A DNA stretch of 64,000 nt from positions 60,476 through 124,475 of the forward strand of contig CAILZL010000033.1 of assembly GCA_903838705.1 (NCBI GenBank), in the 5' to 3' direction. Positions 31,544-40,757 of this stretch are shown here, one piece after another. A program made the translations under genes and the position numbers. Within the stretch, counting starts at the first letter, position 1, and the number at the start of each line of letters is the position of its first letter. The DNA is from an uncultured Pseudomonadota bacterium. Lineage in GTDB: Bacteria; Pseudomonadota; Gammaproteobacteria; Steroidobacterales; Steroidobacteraceae. The notes under the pieces are model-generated. The model did not search any database. It saw only the letters and a program-made list of their open reading frames with translations, and was not told the origin of the DNA.

Positions 31544-31672
31544 GTCTAGGGTTCCGGCTGGTGAGCAAATTCCACCAGCGCTGGTCCGAGAGAGGCAGTC
31601 CAGTTACATCTCATGTGTCTTATGCATGCGGCTGTGAAGGGATACACGGCGGGACAAAAGCCCGGGAGATAG
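31544..31672 (+). promoter_or_regulatory. Guanidine-I (ykkC) riboswitch aptamer
   Basis: All conserved blocks of the guanidine-I aptamer are present in order: GTCTAGGGTTCCG at 31544-31556, a GCTGGTG/CACCAGC stem, CTGGTCCGAGAGA at 31581-31593, and ACGGCGGGACAAAAGCCCG continuing into GGAGA at 31646-31669. This RNA senses free guanidinium and usually turns on guanidine export or breakdown genes. It precedes the substrate-binding protein gene of an ABC importer by about 110 nt. I could not identify a clear terminator or SD-sequestering switch in the 3' platform, so the mode of control is not assigned. Confidence 0.94.
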
Positions 31673-31782
31673 AGCACTGAGTGTGCCAGCCGACTCCATG
31701 GTTTTGACTTTCAGTCATGCAGTCTTAGCGAACACGCCAGCATCTCGGAATGCCTGATCCACTCATTAATGAGGATAGCCCG

Positions 31783-32907
31783 ATGCGATACCGTTCGAAT
31801 TCATACCGTTCACCACTTGTAAACAGGCTTCAGCTTCTGGCAAAAAAAGCTGGCAGAAGTCTGTCCCTGCTGCTGCTAGGTGCTGTGCTGATTGCGCAAC
31901 CTGTATACGCAGCAGAAAAGACTTCATTCAAAGTGGCATGGAGCATCTACGTCGGCTGGATGCCATGGGATTACGCCAATCAAAGCGGCATTCTGAAAAA
32001 GTGGGCAGATAAATATGGCATCAAAATCCAGCTGACTCAGGTCAATGACTATGTGGAGTCGATCAATCAATATACAGCTGGTGGTTTTGACGCCTGCGTG
32101 ATGACCAATATGGACATGCTGACCATCCCGGCAGCGGGCGGTGTGGATTCCACTGCGCTCATCATGGGTGACTTTTCCAACGGTAACGATGGCATTGTGC
32201 TCAAGGGTAAAGGCAAGAAGCTGTCGGACATCAAAGGTCAGAAGATTAATCTGGTGGAATTGTCAGTATCACACTACCTGATGGCGCGCGCCCTTGAATC
32301 CGCAGGTCTGCATGAACGCGATATCAAGGTCGTCAACACTTCGGACGCAGATATTGTCGGTGCATTCGCCGCTGCTGACAGCACTGCCGTCGTCACCTGG
32401 AAACCACAGCTGAGCGAAATTCTCAAAACTCCAAATAGCTCACTGGTGTTTGATTCGAGCAAGATCCCGGGTGAAATCATGGACCTGATGGTTGTGAACA
32501 CAGCTACATTGAAAGCGAATCCAAAGCTCGGCAAGGCTCTGGTGGGCGCCTGGTATGAAACTATGGGGGTGATGTTCAAAGGGGACGCCACTACCAAATC
32601 AGCCCGTACCATCATGGCCAAGGCATCCGGCACTGATCTGGCCGGTTTTGAAAGTCAGCTGGCCACCACAAAAATGTACACCACTGCCAATGACGCATTG
32701 GCTTTCATCAACAGCGACAGTCTGATCAAGAACATGGATCTGGTTCGCAAATTCTCATTTGCGCACGGTCTGTTAGGAGAAGGCGCCAAAACCGTTGATG
32801 CTGTAGGCATCGAATTTCCCAATGGAAAATCACTTGGCAATACCAAGAATGTCAAAATGCGCTTTGATAACAGCTATACCCAGCTAGCCATGGATGGAAA
32901 GCTCTAA
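31783..32907 (+). CDS. ABC transporter substrate-binding protein, probable guanidine importer
   Basis: A periplasmic binding protein of the NMT1/SsuA-like type (nitrate/sulfonate/taurine importers), 374 residues. The ATG at 31783 has GAGGATAG upstream and gives a signal peptide with hydrophobic core LLLLGAVLIA and a cleavage site after about residue 43 (VYA-AEK). The mature protein has the family-like opening FKVAWSIYVGWMPWDYA. Such proteins beside urea carboxylase genes are usually annotated as urea transporters. Because its mRNA carries the guanidine riboswitch, guanidine is the better guess. It overlaps the permease gene by 14 nt. Confidence 0.88.
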   Translation: MRYRSNSYRSPLVNRLQLLAKKAGRSLSLLLLGAVLIAQPVYAAEKTSFKVAWSIYVGWMPWDYANQSGILKKWADKYGIKIQLTQVNDYVESINQYTAGGFDACVMTNMDMLTIPAAGGVDSTALIMGDFSNGNDGIVLKGKGKKLSDIKGQKINLVELSVSHYLMARALESAGLHERDIKVVNTSDADIVGAFAAADSTAVVTWKPQLSEILKTPNSSLVFDSSKIPGEIMDLMVVNTATLKANPKLGKALVGAWYETMGVMFKGDATTKSARTIMAKASGTDLAGFESQLATTKMYTTANDALAFINSDSLIKNMDLVRKFSFAHGLLGEGAKTVDAVGIEFPNGKSLGNTKNVKMRFDNSYTQLAMDGKL

Positions 32908-33739
32908 TGACATTCAGTTGCTGCCACTCATGCCACGATTGATCAATTTTCATCCCCGCAGGAGCAGTGCACTTGCGCTCAGTGCACTGCCCTTTTTATT
33001 GCTGATGCTGGCATATCTGTTTGGGTCGAGCCTGAGACTGGCTGAAAATCCGGATGACAAGCTGCTGCCAGCACTCGGCAACATTTTCAGCACATTCAGA
33101 CAATATGCATTTGAGGAAGATGCACGAAGTGGTGAGGTCTTGTTATGGCTGGATACCTTTGCCAGCCTGAAACGAATTGGCATCGCTTTGGGCATCAGTT
33201 CAGCCATCGCACTCAGCGCAGGGCTATGCCTCGGGATCATTCCGGCACTAAGAGCCACCCTTGGCAGCTTCGTAACTGTCATATCCATGATTCCACCACT
33301 GGCCATCCTGCCCATATTATTCATTGCACTGGGGCTGGGTGAGGTGTCAAAAATTACTCTGATTGTGATTGGTATTTCACCGGTTATGATCCGTGATCTG
33401 AGCCAGCGCTGCATGGAATTACCTGCCGAACAGTTGATTAAGGCGCAAACTCTGGGTGCAAACAGCTGGCTGCTGGTTGTACGTGTCGTACTGCCACAGA
33501 TACTGCCGCGTCTGCTGGGTGCATTACGTTTATCCCTGTCTTCAGCCTGGCTATTTCTTATTTCCGCTGAAGCAATCGCCTCCACCGAAGGATTAGGTTA
33601 TCGAATTTTTCTGGTTCGACGTTATCTGGCGATGGATGTGATCCTTCCCTATGTTTTGTGGATCACCCTGCTTGCCTTCAGCATGGACTGGCTGTTGCGA
33701 ATTGCCAGCCGAAAAGTATTTCCATGGGCGGAAGTCTGA
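32894..33739 (+). CDS. ABC transporter permease, probable guanidine importer
   Basis: The 281-residue inner-membrane permease has about six hydrophobic segments and the coupling-helix (EAA) region IKAQTLGANSWLLVVRVVLP, which contacts the ATPase. It is of the SsuC/TauC-type single-permease family, which normally works as a homodimer. The start at 32894 overlaps the binding-protein gene; an in-frame ATG at 32930 is an alternative. The stop overlaps the ATPase start (TGATG). Confidence 0.87.
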   Translation: MESSNDIQLLPLMPRLINFHPRRSSALALSALPFLLLMLAYLFGSSLRLAENPDDKLLPALGNIFSTFRQYAFEEDARSGEVLLWLDTFASLKRIGIALGISSAIALSAGLCLGIIPALRATLGSFVTVISMIPPLAILPILFIALGLGEVSKITLIVIGISPVMIRDLSQRCMELPAEQLIKAQTLGANSWLLVVRVVLPQILPRLLGALRLSLSSAWLFLISAEAIASTEGLGYRIFLVRRYLAMDVILPYVLWITLLAFSMDWLLRIASRKVFPWAEV

Positions 33740-34485
33740 TGGCTGAACTGACTGTAAGACGATTATGGAAGGAATATGGATCTCAGGTGGTGCTGGAAAA
33801 CCTGAATCTGACCGTGGCTGACCATGAGTTCGTCACTATCGTCGGTGCCTCTGGTTGCGGCAAAACCACCTTCCTGAAAATGTTGCTGGGCATTGAACAA
33901 CCTTCTCGGGGCGAATTACTGATTGATGGTAAACTACTGGCATCAGAGCCTGACAAGGAACGTGGAATCGTGTTTCAACGCTATTCTCTGTTTCCGCACC
34001 TGAGTGTTCTGGATAATCTGCTGCTGGGTCTTGAATTGCAGGGCGCGCCTCTCCTCGGCAAATTATTCGGAGTGCGACGACAGCAGGCCATCAGCAAGGC
34101 CAGCGAACTGCTCAACGCCATCGGGCTTTATCACGCACGTGATAAATATCCTTCTCAACTGTCCGGCGGCATGCAACAACGTTTGTCGATCGCGCAGTCG
34201 GTCATATGCGAACCCAAGATTCTGTTACTCGACGAGCCTTTTGGTGCGCTCGACCCGGGTATCACCGCAGATATGCATGAATTGATACTCAAACTCTGGG
34301 AAAGCCGGCGAATGACCATCTTCATGATCACTCATGATGTACAGGAGAGCTTCAAGCTTGGTACACGACTGCTGGTATTTGACAAACTGCGGCATGATCC
34401 GCAATCACCTGAGGCTTACGGCGCCAGCATCACCTATGACATTCCTCTCCGGCACAGCAAACCCGCAAGATCGATTGCCGCCTGA
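33739..34485 (+). CDS. ABC transporter ATP-binding protein, probable guanidine importer
   Basis: The 248-residue ATPase has Walker A GASGCGKTT (about residues 36-44), signature LSGGMQQRLSIAQSV, Walker B ILLLDEPFGALDP and switch histidine in MITHDVQE. It is related to SsuB/TauB/NrtD. The start is set by the ATG overlapping the permease stop. It completes a three-gene importer and ends only 6 nt from the convergent addA gene; no terminator hairpin is visible between them. Confidence 0.9.
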   Translation: MAELTVRRLWKEYGSQVVLENLNLTVADHEFVTIVGASGCGKTTFLKMLLGIEQPSRGELLIDGKLLASEPDKERGIVFQRYSLFPHLSVLDNLLLGLELQGAPLLGKLFGVRRQQAISKASELLNAIGLYHARDKYPSQLSGGMQQRLSIAQSVICEPKILLLDEPFGALDPGITADMHELILKLWESRRMTIFMITHDVQESFKLGTRLLVFDKLRHDPQSPEAYGASITYDIPLRHSKPARSIAA

Positions 34486-34491
34486 TCTGTT

Positions 34492-37400
34492 TTAGGTAAC
34501 CTCTCGCCAGGCGCTTAACAGAGGGAAGTACAGCGCAGTCCTGATTGCATTTGCGGGTTTCCATGCCTGCATCAGTTGAGCATAGCGTTCCAGCTGGTAA
34601 CGATAACGCTCAACTTCCCTGCCGAGAAATTCATCCAGACCACCACCTTCATGGCTGCTGGTCTTGAAATCGATAATCCAGCGCGTACCCGTATCATCTA
34701 CAAAACTTCGATCGATAATGTTCTTGAACACTTTTCCGTTCACGATACCGGACAGAGCGATTTCCGAATCGGCATCCTGATGCTGTGTATCCAGTCCCAG
34801 TATCCAGCGTCCTCTTGAATCATTCAGAGTGAGCCTGACGGCCTGTATCACTTTGTCGCAAGCCTGGTTTCGCATTTTTTCCGGAACACCCAGTTCAGCC
34901 AGTTTCAATAATAAATGCGGCTTTCTGGCATCAGCATTCCACACCTGCATCTCTGCAGCGGACAGCTTGACTAGTCGTTCCAGCTCAGCATGAACCACTG
35001 TGCCGATGTGACGACTGGTCTCACCGACCCAATCAAATTCCGGCTGCACCTCGCTATTGATAACAGCGTTACCATAGTTGCCCTGCATGCTTTCAACTGG
35101 CTCCGGTGCAGTCCAGTACAATGGCAGACGTTTCAGAGAGACAGAGCTGGCAGCCACTGTGGCAGCGGATTGCGGGATTCGCTGCACCACTGCCCGAACA
35201 TACTCGGCTTCCACCTGAGGCCACAGCAAGGCAAGCAGGCAACCGCTTTTGGGTGAAGCCGGCGCATCACCGGTCTTGTTCAAACTCACACTGCCGAACA
35301 GATGCAGCTCGCGTCTGGCACGAGTGGTCGCCACATAAAGCAACCGCTGGCTTTCGTATCGCGCGCGCTGCTTTTCAAGCTGAGCCAGCCATTGATAAAT
35401 GCTGTCGCCATCCTCACCTTTGGCTCCCGGAGGTGCCAGCACCAAACCATCTGCCGGCAGTCCGGTCAGACGGGTCCAGCGCAACAGCTGATCATTATCC
35501 TTGCCCCTGCCCCGATGCAGGGATGGCAGAATAACCACATCAAATTCCAGCCCCTTGGATTTGTGAATGGTCATGATGTCGACACGCGCCACATCGTTAT
35601 CCCCGCTATGAACTTTTGCATACAAGCTGCTGAGCTGCTCTTCAAGCCGGGTCAGATCTTCCAGATCACCAGCCACCTCCAGTTCATCAAGGCGCGTGAA
35701 ATACGAATCAGCATCATCCAGTTCGTTCGACTCGGACAAACAGGCGGGGCCATTCAGCGCAAGCCAGGTCTGTTCCACCCAGTCACGCAGTGGGTAACGT
35801 GAGCGCTGTGCAATCGCAGCATTAATAATGGCAGTAAATCGTGACAGCCGGATTTTCCCGTCATGAGTAAACCGACTGTCACTCTCCTCAGATGGATTGT
35901 CACCAATAGCGACGTTCAGCAAGCTGTATATAGTCTGTTCTGCATCATGCGCTGCCAACGCATGCAGATCCGCCAGCGATGCCCCACACCAGGGTGCACG
36001 CAGACATGCCAGCCAGGCGGTACGATCACCGAGGTGAACAAGCGCGCGGGTAAGCGCCATCAAATCCTGTACCAGCGACCGGTCTTCAAGCCGCTCAATA
36101 TCAACGGCATTGAAGGCAATACCGCTCTGCTTCAACTCCTGTGCAATCGGCCCCACATGAGTCCGGCCACTGACCAGAATAGCAATGCGCTGCTTTGAAT
36201 CAGAGGCCAATGAATGCTGCACCAGCGACCGGATGGCAATAGCCTCCTGCTGCGGTGTCTTATCAATCGCAGCATGTACTTTGACGATTCCTTCGCGGCT
36301 CGCATCAGGTCGTGGCAGGCTGGCGCTGTAATGCACTGCGCCCTGCTCTGCATCATCCCTGGCCGGCATGATATGCGGGAAACTTGCATTAACCCAGTCA
36401 ACAATGGTTTGCGTTGATCTGAAGTTGGTCTTCAATGACAGTGGCTGCACAGACAGACCTGAAAGACCATGCTGCTGCATCTCCAGGAACAACCCTACTT
36501 CCGCCTGCCGAAATCGATAGATGGATTGCATGGGATCACCGACGCAGAACAGCGTACGACCGTCACCCTCACTCCAGCCTGCGGTCAGCAGTTCAAGCAA
36601 TCTTCGCTGCGTAATGGAAGTATCCTGAAACTCATCAACCAGAATATGGTGCAGATGTTCATCCAGCGCGAGCGCCATGTCTGTCGGATGTTCCGTTGTA
36701 CCCAATGCCTGCAACGCACGCAGCGACATTTCCACATAGTCAACCTTGCCGCTTGACTGAAATTCCAGCATCAGTTCACTGACCGCTCTGGGTAGCAGCT
36801 GTAACAAAGCAAGGAGTACCTGCCATTGACTGTCGCTGAATTCAGGTGCGGGCAGATCGCCCGTTGCTGAAAGTGCAGCTCCTAAATCAGGTATGTCATT
36901 CATGTCCCTCAAGAGAGCATGCATCCGGTCCTTCAGCGGTTTCTTGTCCTTGTCTGCTGGAAAGCCATGACGTTTATCCATTCTGGAATAGAACTCAGCC
37001 TTCAACCTGCCGCTCTCTTTCTTGCATACCAGCCCGGCCAGCGCAAGCCAGACTGGAAACTCACTGGCGTGTGCGGCGGGTATCACAGCCATGTTTGCCA
37101 GATACTCCAATGCCTCACCGCTCTCACCATCCTGCAAACGGGTACGTGCAGAAAAATTGGCCAGCTCTACCAGCTCGGCATGCATCTCAACCGGTAAGAG
37201 TTCCAGCACGCCTTGCAGATGATGCTCGACTACCGCTGACAATGTTCGCTCGATACTGTCACGAAGATCTTCATCATTGCGATGCTGTATCAACAATGGC
37301 AACCAGTGATCACGTTTTGCCAGTAGGTCGCAGAGCATCGACATGAAGTCCGGTACACGATTGGCAAGGTGCAACAGGACGGTTTCAAGGTGCTGTGATT

Positions 37401-37953
37401 CAGGACTGCCATCACCGAGCTGTTCCAGCAAACGCTTGCCCACTGCCTCGTAAATGGGAGTCTGATCCTGAGCAATTTCCATGCTCGCACCCATACCGGC
37501 CAGCACAGGGAGGCGACGCGACAAGGAGGCATTCAAAGAATCGATGGTCTGTATGCGCAGACGGACCGGATTCGATTCGATCTGCCAGCCGCATCGAGCA
37601 TCGTTTGCAAGCGCCGCCTGCGCCAGATCCCAATTATGCGCCTCATGCGCCTTATCAGGCCGGCTCGTGGCACGCGCCCGCTGCAGCGATTGCAGGATGC
37701 GATTGCGCATCTCACTGGCTGCCTTACGAGTGAAGGTAATAGCAAGAATCTGTTCCGGCTCCTCAACTCTGGCAAGCAGACAAAGGTAACGCTGCGTGAG
37801 CAGTTCGGTTTTTCCAGAACCCGCGGGTGCCTGAACAATAAAGGAACGACTAGGATCAATGGCTGCAGTACGGGCCTGTGCATCGGGCAGGATCGGCATA
37901 TTGACTGCATTTGGGTTTTCTGGACCGGATGTTTCAGGAGGACTGTTATGCAT
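34492..37953 (-). CDS. addA: AddA-type UvrD helicase-nuclease
   Basis: This is the helicase subunit of an AddAB-type complex that resects DNA double-strand ends for recombination. The 1153-residue protein has Walker A in QAPAGSGKTELLTQRY (about 40-55), Walker B VDEFQDT, UvrD motif V around MTIHKSKGLEFDVVILP, and a C-terminal RecB-type nuclease domain with RWIIDFKTSSHEG holding the Asp and Lys of the active site. The ATG at 37953 overlaps the addB stop; a GTG precedes it by one codon. Confidence 0.9.
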   Translation of the reverse strand: MHNSPPETSGPENPNAVNMPILPDAQARTAAIDPSRSFIVQAPAGSGKTELLTQRYLCLLARVEEPEQILAITFTRKAASEMRNRILQSLQRARATSRPDKAHEAHNWDLAQAALANDARCGWQIESNPVRLRIQTIDSLNASLSRRLPVLAGMGASMEIAQDQTPIYEAVGKRLLEQLGDGSPESQHLETVLLHLANRVPDFMSMLCDLLAKRDHWLPLLIQHRNDEDLRDSIERTLSAVVEHHLQGVLELLPVEMHAELVELANFSARTRLQDGESGEALEYLANMAVIPAAHASEFPVWLALAGLVCKKESGRLKAEFYSRMDKRHGFPADKDKKPLKDRMHALLRDMNDIPDLGAALSATGDLPAPEFSDSQWQVLLALLQLLPRAVSELMLEFQSSGKVDYVEMSLRALQALGTTEHPTDMALALDEHLHHILVDEFQDTSITQRRLLELLTAGWSEGDGRTLFCVGDPMQSIYRFRQAEVGLFLEMQQHGLSGLSVQPLSLKTNFRSTQTIVDWVNASFPHIMPARDDAEQGAVHYSASLPRPDASREGIVKVHAAIDKTPQQEAIAIRSLVQHSLASDSKQRIAILVSGRTHVGPIAQELKQSGIAFNAVDIERLEDRSLVQDLMALTRALVHLGDRTAWLACLRAPWCGASLADLHALAAHDAEQTIYSLLNVAIGDNPSEESDSRFTHDGKIRLSRFTAIINAAIAQRSRYPLRDWVEQTWLALNGPACLSESNELDDADSYFTRLDELEVAGDLEDLTRLEEQLSSLYAKVHSGDNDVARVDIMTIHKSKGLEFDVVILPSLHRGRGKDNDQLLRWTRLTGLPADGLVLAPPGAKGEDGDSIYQWLAQLEKQRARYESQRLLYVATTRARRELHLFGSVSLNKTGDAPASPKSGCLLALLWPQVEAEYVRAVVQRIPQSAATVAASSVSLKRLPLYWTAPEPVESMQGNYGNAVINSEVQPEFDWVGETSRHIGTVVHAELERLVKLSAAEMQVWNADARKPHLLLKLAELGVPEKMRNQACDKVIQAVRLTLNDSRGRWILGLDTQHQDADSEIALSGIVNGKVFKNIIDRSFVDDTGTRWIIDFKTSSHEGGGLDEFLGREVERYRYQLERYAQLMQAWKPANAIRTALYFPLLSAWREVT

Positions 37954-40636
37954 CACCGCCCTCTTCTTCTACCTGCTCAATGCCTTGTAAGAGCTCATGA
38001 ACGCGACACAGACTGCGCAGATGACAATAGGTACATTCGTTTTTTAAGGGATCGACATCAGCAACACCGGACAGATACTGATGTGCAAGCTCATTTAATA
38101 CTGTTTTCCAGTGAGACAGCAGAGCTTTCCATGTATCAACTCCATCCGGCTTTTGCTCTGGCCGCAGCTGTGTGTAGTCTTTGATACCGGTTGCAATCGT
38201 GTCAGTAGCCGCCAAACCCCTGAATTCCGTCTTACCGGGTGCAAGCACCGCAAAGGTAATACCCGACAACTGTTGTTGATGAGCAAGTGCATACAATGGT
38301 AACTGCGGGCTGCGCGGACGACCCGGCTCACGATCCAGCCAGTCACCTGTGTTATTGCGAGTTCCTGTTTTGTAATCAATGAGCAGTCTGCTGCCATCCG
38401 ACAGTTCATCAATTCGATCAAGCTGGATGCGGATCTGCATACCAGCCAGTTCGTATGTTTCGTTCTGCTCGGTTTGTTGCACGCGAAATGGCGTACGAGC
38501 AGATTCAAGCTGCAGCAGATTCATTATCCACTGGGTACACAGCTCCGCCTCCAGTTCAGCGAGTCTTTGGCGATGCACACTACTTCTGCCAATGACCTCT
38601 TTTGCATGACACAGCGCGATCGCACGCACCTCGACATAAAAGTCATCGAGAACCATCTCTCGCAGCCGCTCTGAGTCTTTCAGTTGTCGCCAGACTTCAT
38701 CCAGTACTGCATGTACCAGCTTACCCCGATCAGTTGCTTCCACCGCCGGAGACACCGACGGTACCGGTCTGGCGTGTAAACGCCGTTCTGCCTGTGCCCG
38801 GAAAGGACAGCGACTTTGCAACTCAAGAATGCGGGTACCACCTTTGGCGCTACCCGGATTTTGCTGTGGCGCGCGATTGTCGCTGTAGATATCCAGTTTT
38901 GGCCGGGCTTGAAAAATCTGTTGCGCTAATGAGGGAGCAGCGCCCGATCGCACATCTGCAGTCACTCCGTTGTCATAAAGATCCAGCAGTGGACTACGCC
39001 GCAACTCGGCATCTGCATCCTTTTCTGGCCAGCTCAGGATGACTTCATCGGCCGCACTTACCAGTCGCTGCAACTTGTGACGCGCCAGTTGCAGGCATTG
39101 ACCAGCGCTGGCTTCCGGTATGCCGTATGATCGCTGCAGCTCTACAGGCAGAAACGGATCCGGTTCAGGCGCCGGGGGCCACTCGCCTGCGTGTAATCCC
39201 ATCACCCATATCGCATCAAAATGCATACCAGCGATGCTATCAACGTCAATAACTGTCACGGCCTGATCCACACTTTCAGGGGCAAAGTGCTCCGCATTGC
39301 AGGCATCACGCAAGGTGCTGATTGCCAGCTTGAAATCAATCCTGCCAAGCAACTCATCAAGCGCACTCAGTTCACCCAGTAACTGCTGAAACTTGACCAG
39401 CGTCTGTTGCTCGGCACTGTCCAGCGAACGACCACGTGACCAGCCAGATAGTTTGAGCAGCATAGTCAGTCGTTCGGTCCACTCACTCGGCAGGGCGCGC
39501 TGCTGATTACTTTTCAGATATTGACTGGCTGCTTGCAAGCATGCAGCGAGCTGGTTGCAATTGCGCTTTAATGCCAGTTGCTCCAGATCATGACTGAACC
39601 AGTAGTCCAGTGACTCATCGCGCACTTTCAGATCAAGCAATGCACGTACCGACGCTTCATCTTCATATCCGGCGATATAAGGCGACCTGAGCAGCTGCCC
39701 GATTACCAGCGCATCAACTTTCCCCTGCATGAGTTCCAGCAACAGAAGTGCATGATGAACCAGAGGATAGCCACTCAAGGCTGGCGTCGCGACCACATGG
39801 AATGCCACGGGTTCATGTTCAACATTAATACGCCGCTGCGCAGGTGCAAATACATTGGCAAAACATCGTTGCACCTGTGTTGCCTGCTGATTGAGACCGG
39901 GCACCACCACGGCCACACGCTGCACTCCAGATTCAATCCGCGCACGTGCCCATTGAGCCGCCTGCATGAGCTCTACCCCGGCTTCCGTCACAGCTATCAC
40001 ACCTGTAACTGCCTGCTTTTTTTCCAGTTCAGGCTGTTTGATGCTGGCACCCTGCGCTGTCCAGCGCTGCAGAAGATGCTGCATTTCCGGAGTGATCTGA
40101 TCAAAGCCATACACCAGCAGCTCTGTATCAGGCTGGAAATCCTGATCACTTAGAAACGATGCAAAGCGTGCGCTATCGAGCCAGCCTTTATCGGCAGTGC
40201 GCGCAATAAAACGCTCTGCCCAGTCACTGAAAACCCGGGTTTCCTCAATAGGGTAATCACGAAGACTCTGTAACGGCAATTGATACTGATGCAACCTTTG
40301 CCAGCTGCGCTGCGCATGGCGTGCCGCCTGCGAGGGGTTCAGCAACCGGTCCGATTGTGGCCGTGCATCGTTGAATTCGTTGACGACATGTTCCCATACT
40401 GCCAGCGCCTGTTGCTCACTCAACAGTCGTGGACTATTCACCAGCAACTCACGTTGCTGCTGACATGCAAGGCGCAGATAGGTTGACCAGGGCAGAATAC
40501 GTGGCGTCGGCCAGACAGCAAGACCTTGCGCCTGTGCTGCTTGTGCATATTCCTGAGTCAGTGCATGTGCCAGATACCGACTGGCAGTCAGCAGCGTTGC
40601 ACCCTGTTGCAGGGATTGGTAGAGAGCAGCATCCAA
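37946..40636 (-). CDS. addB: AddB-type PD-(D/E)XK nuclease / DNA repair protein
   Basis: The 896-residue partner of AddA. It has the N-terminal LLTASRYLAHAL and ILPWSTYLR typical of the proteobacterial AddB-like family, an inactive helicase-like core, and a C-terminal nuclease domain with RLLIDYKTGTRNN. The four cysteines of an iron-sulfur staple are visible: one in LQSRCPFRAQAE and three in CTYCHLRSLC, as in AddB. The start is TTG at 40636; an ATG nearby is out of frame. The addA start overlaps its stop. Confidence 0.88.
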   Translation of the reverse strand: MDAALYQSLQQGATLLTASRYLAHALTQEYAQAAQAQGLAVWPTPRILPWSTYLRLACQQQRELLVNSPRLLSEQQALAVWEHVVNEFNDARPQSDRLLNPSQAARHAQRSWQRLHQYQLPLQSLRDYPIEETRVFSDWAERFIARTADKGWLDSARFASFLSDQDFQPDTELLVYGFDQITPEMQHLLQRWTAQGASIKQPELEKKQAVTGVIAVTEAGVELMQAAQWARARIESGVQRVAVVVPGLNQQATQVQRCFANVFAPAQRRINVEHEPVAFHVVATPALSGYPLVHHALLLLELMQGKVDALVIGQLLRSPYIAGYEDEASVRALLDLKVRDESLDYWFSHDLEQLALKRNCNQLAACLQAASQYLKSNQQRALPSEWTERLTMLLKLSGWSRGRSLDSAEQQTLVKFQQLLGELSALDELLGRIDFKLAISTLRDACNAEHFAPESVDQAVTVIDVDSIAGMHFDAIWVMGLHAGEWPPAPEPDPFLPVELQRSYGIPEASAGQCLQLARHKLQRLVSAADEVILSWPEKDADAELRRSPLLDLYDNGVTADVRSGAAPSLAQQIFQARPKLDIYSDNRAPQQNPGSAKGGTRILELQSRCPFRAQAERRLHARPVPSVSPAVEATDRGKLVHAVLDEVWRQLKDSERLREMVLDDFYVEVRAIALCHAKEVIGRSSVHRQRLAELEAELCTQWIMNLLQLESARTPFRVQQTEQNETYELAGMQIRIQLDRIDELSDGSRLLIDYKTGTRNNTGDWLDREPGRPRSPQLPLYALAHQQQLSGITFAVLAPGKTEFRGLAATDTIATGIKDYTQLRPEQKPDGVDTWKALLSHWKTVLNELAHQYLSGVADVDPLKNECTYCHLRSLCRVHELLQGIEQVEEEGGDA

Positions 40637-40757
40637 GCGAAAACTCAGCCGTTGTGATTGATGAAGTCTGAAGTATAAACGGCTTCAGCGCTTGGCAATC
40701 ACCTGTTCTGAACCAGGACTGAGATCAGACCGCAATCCACACGGACAGCACAGGCAA

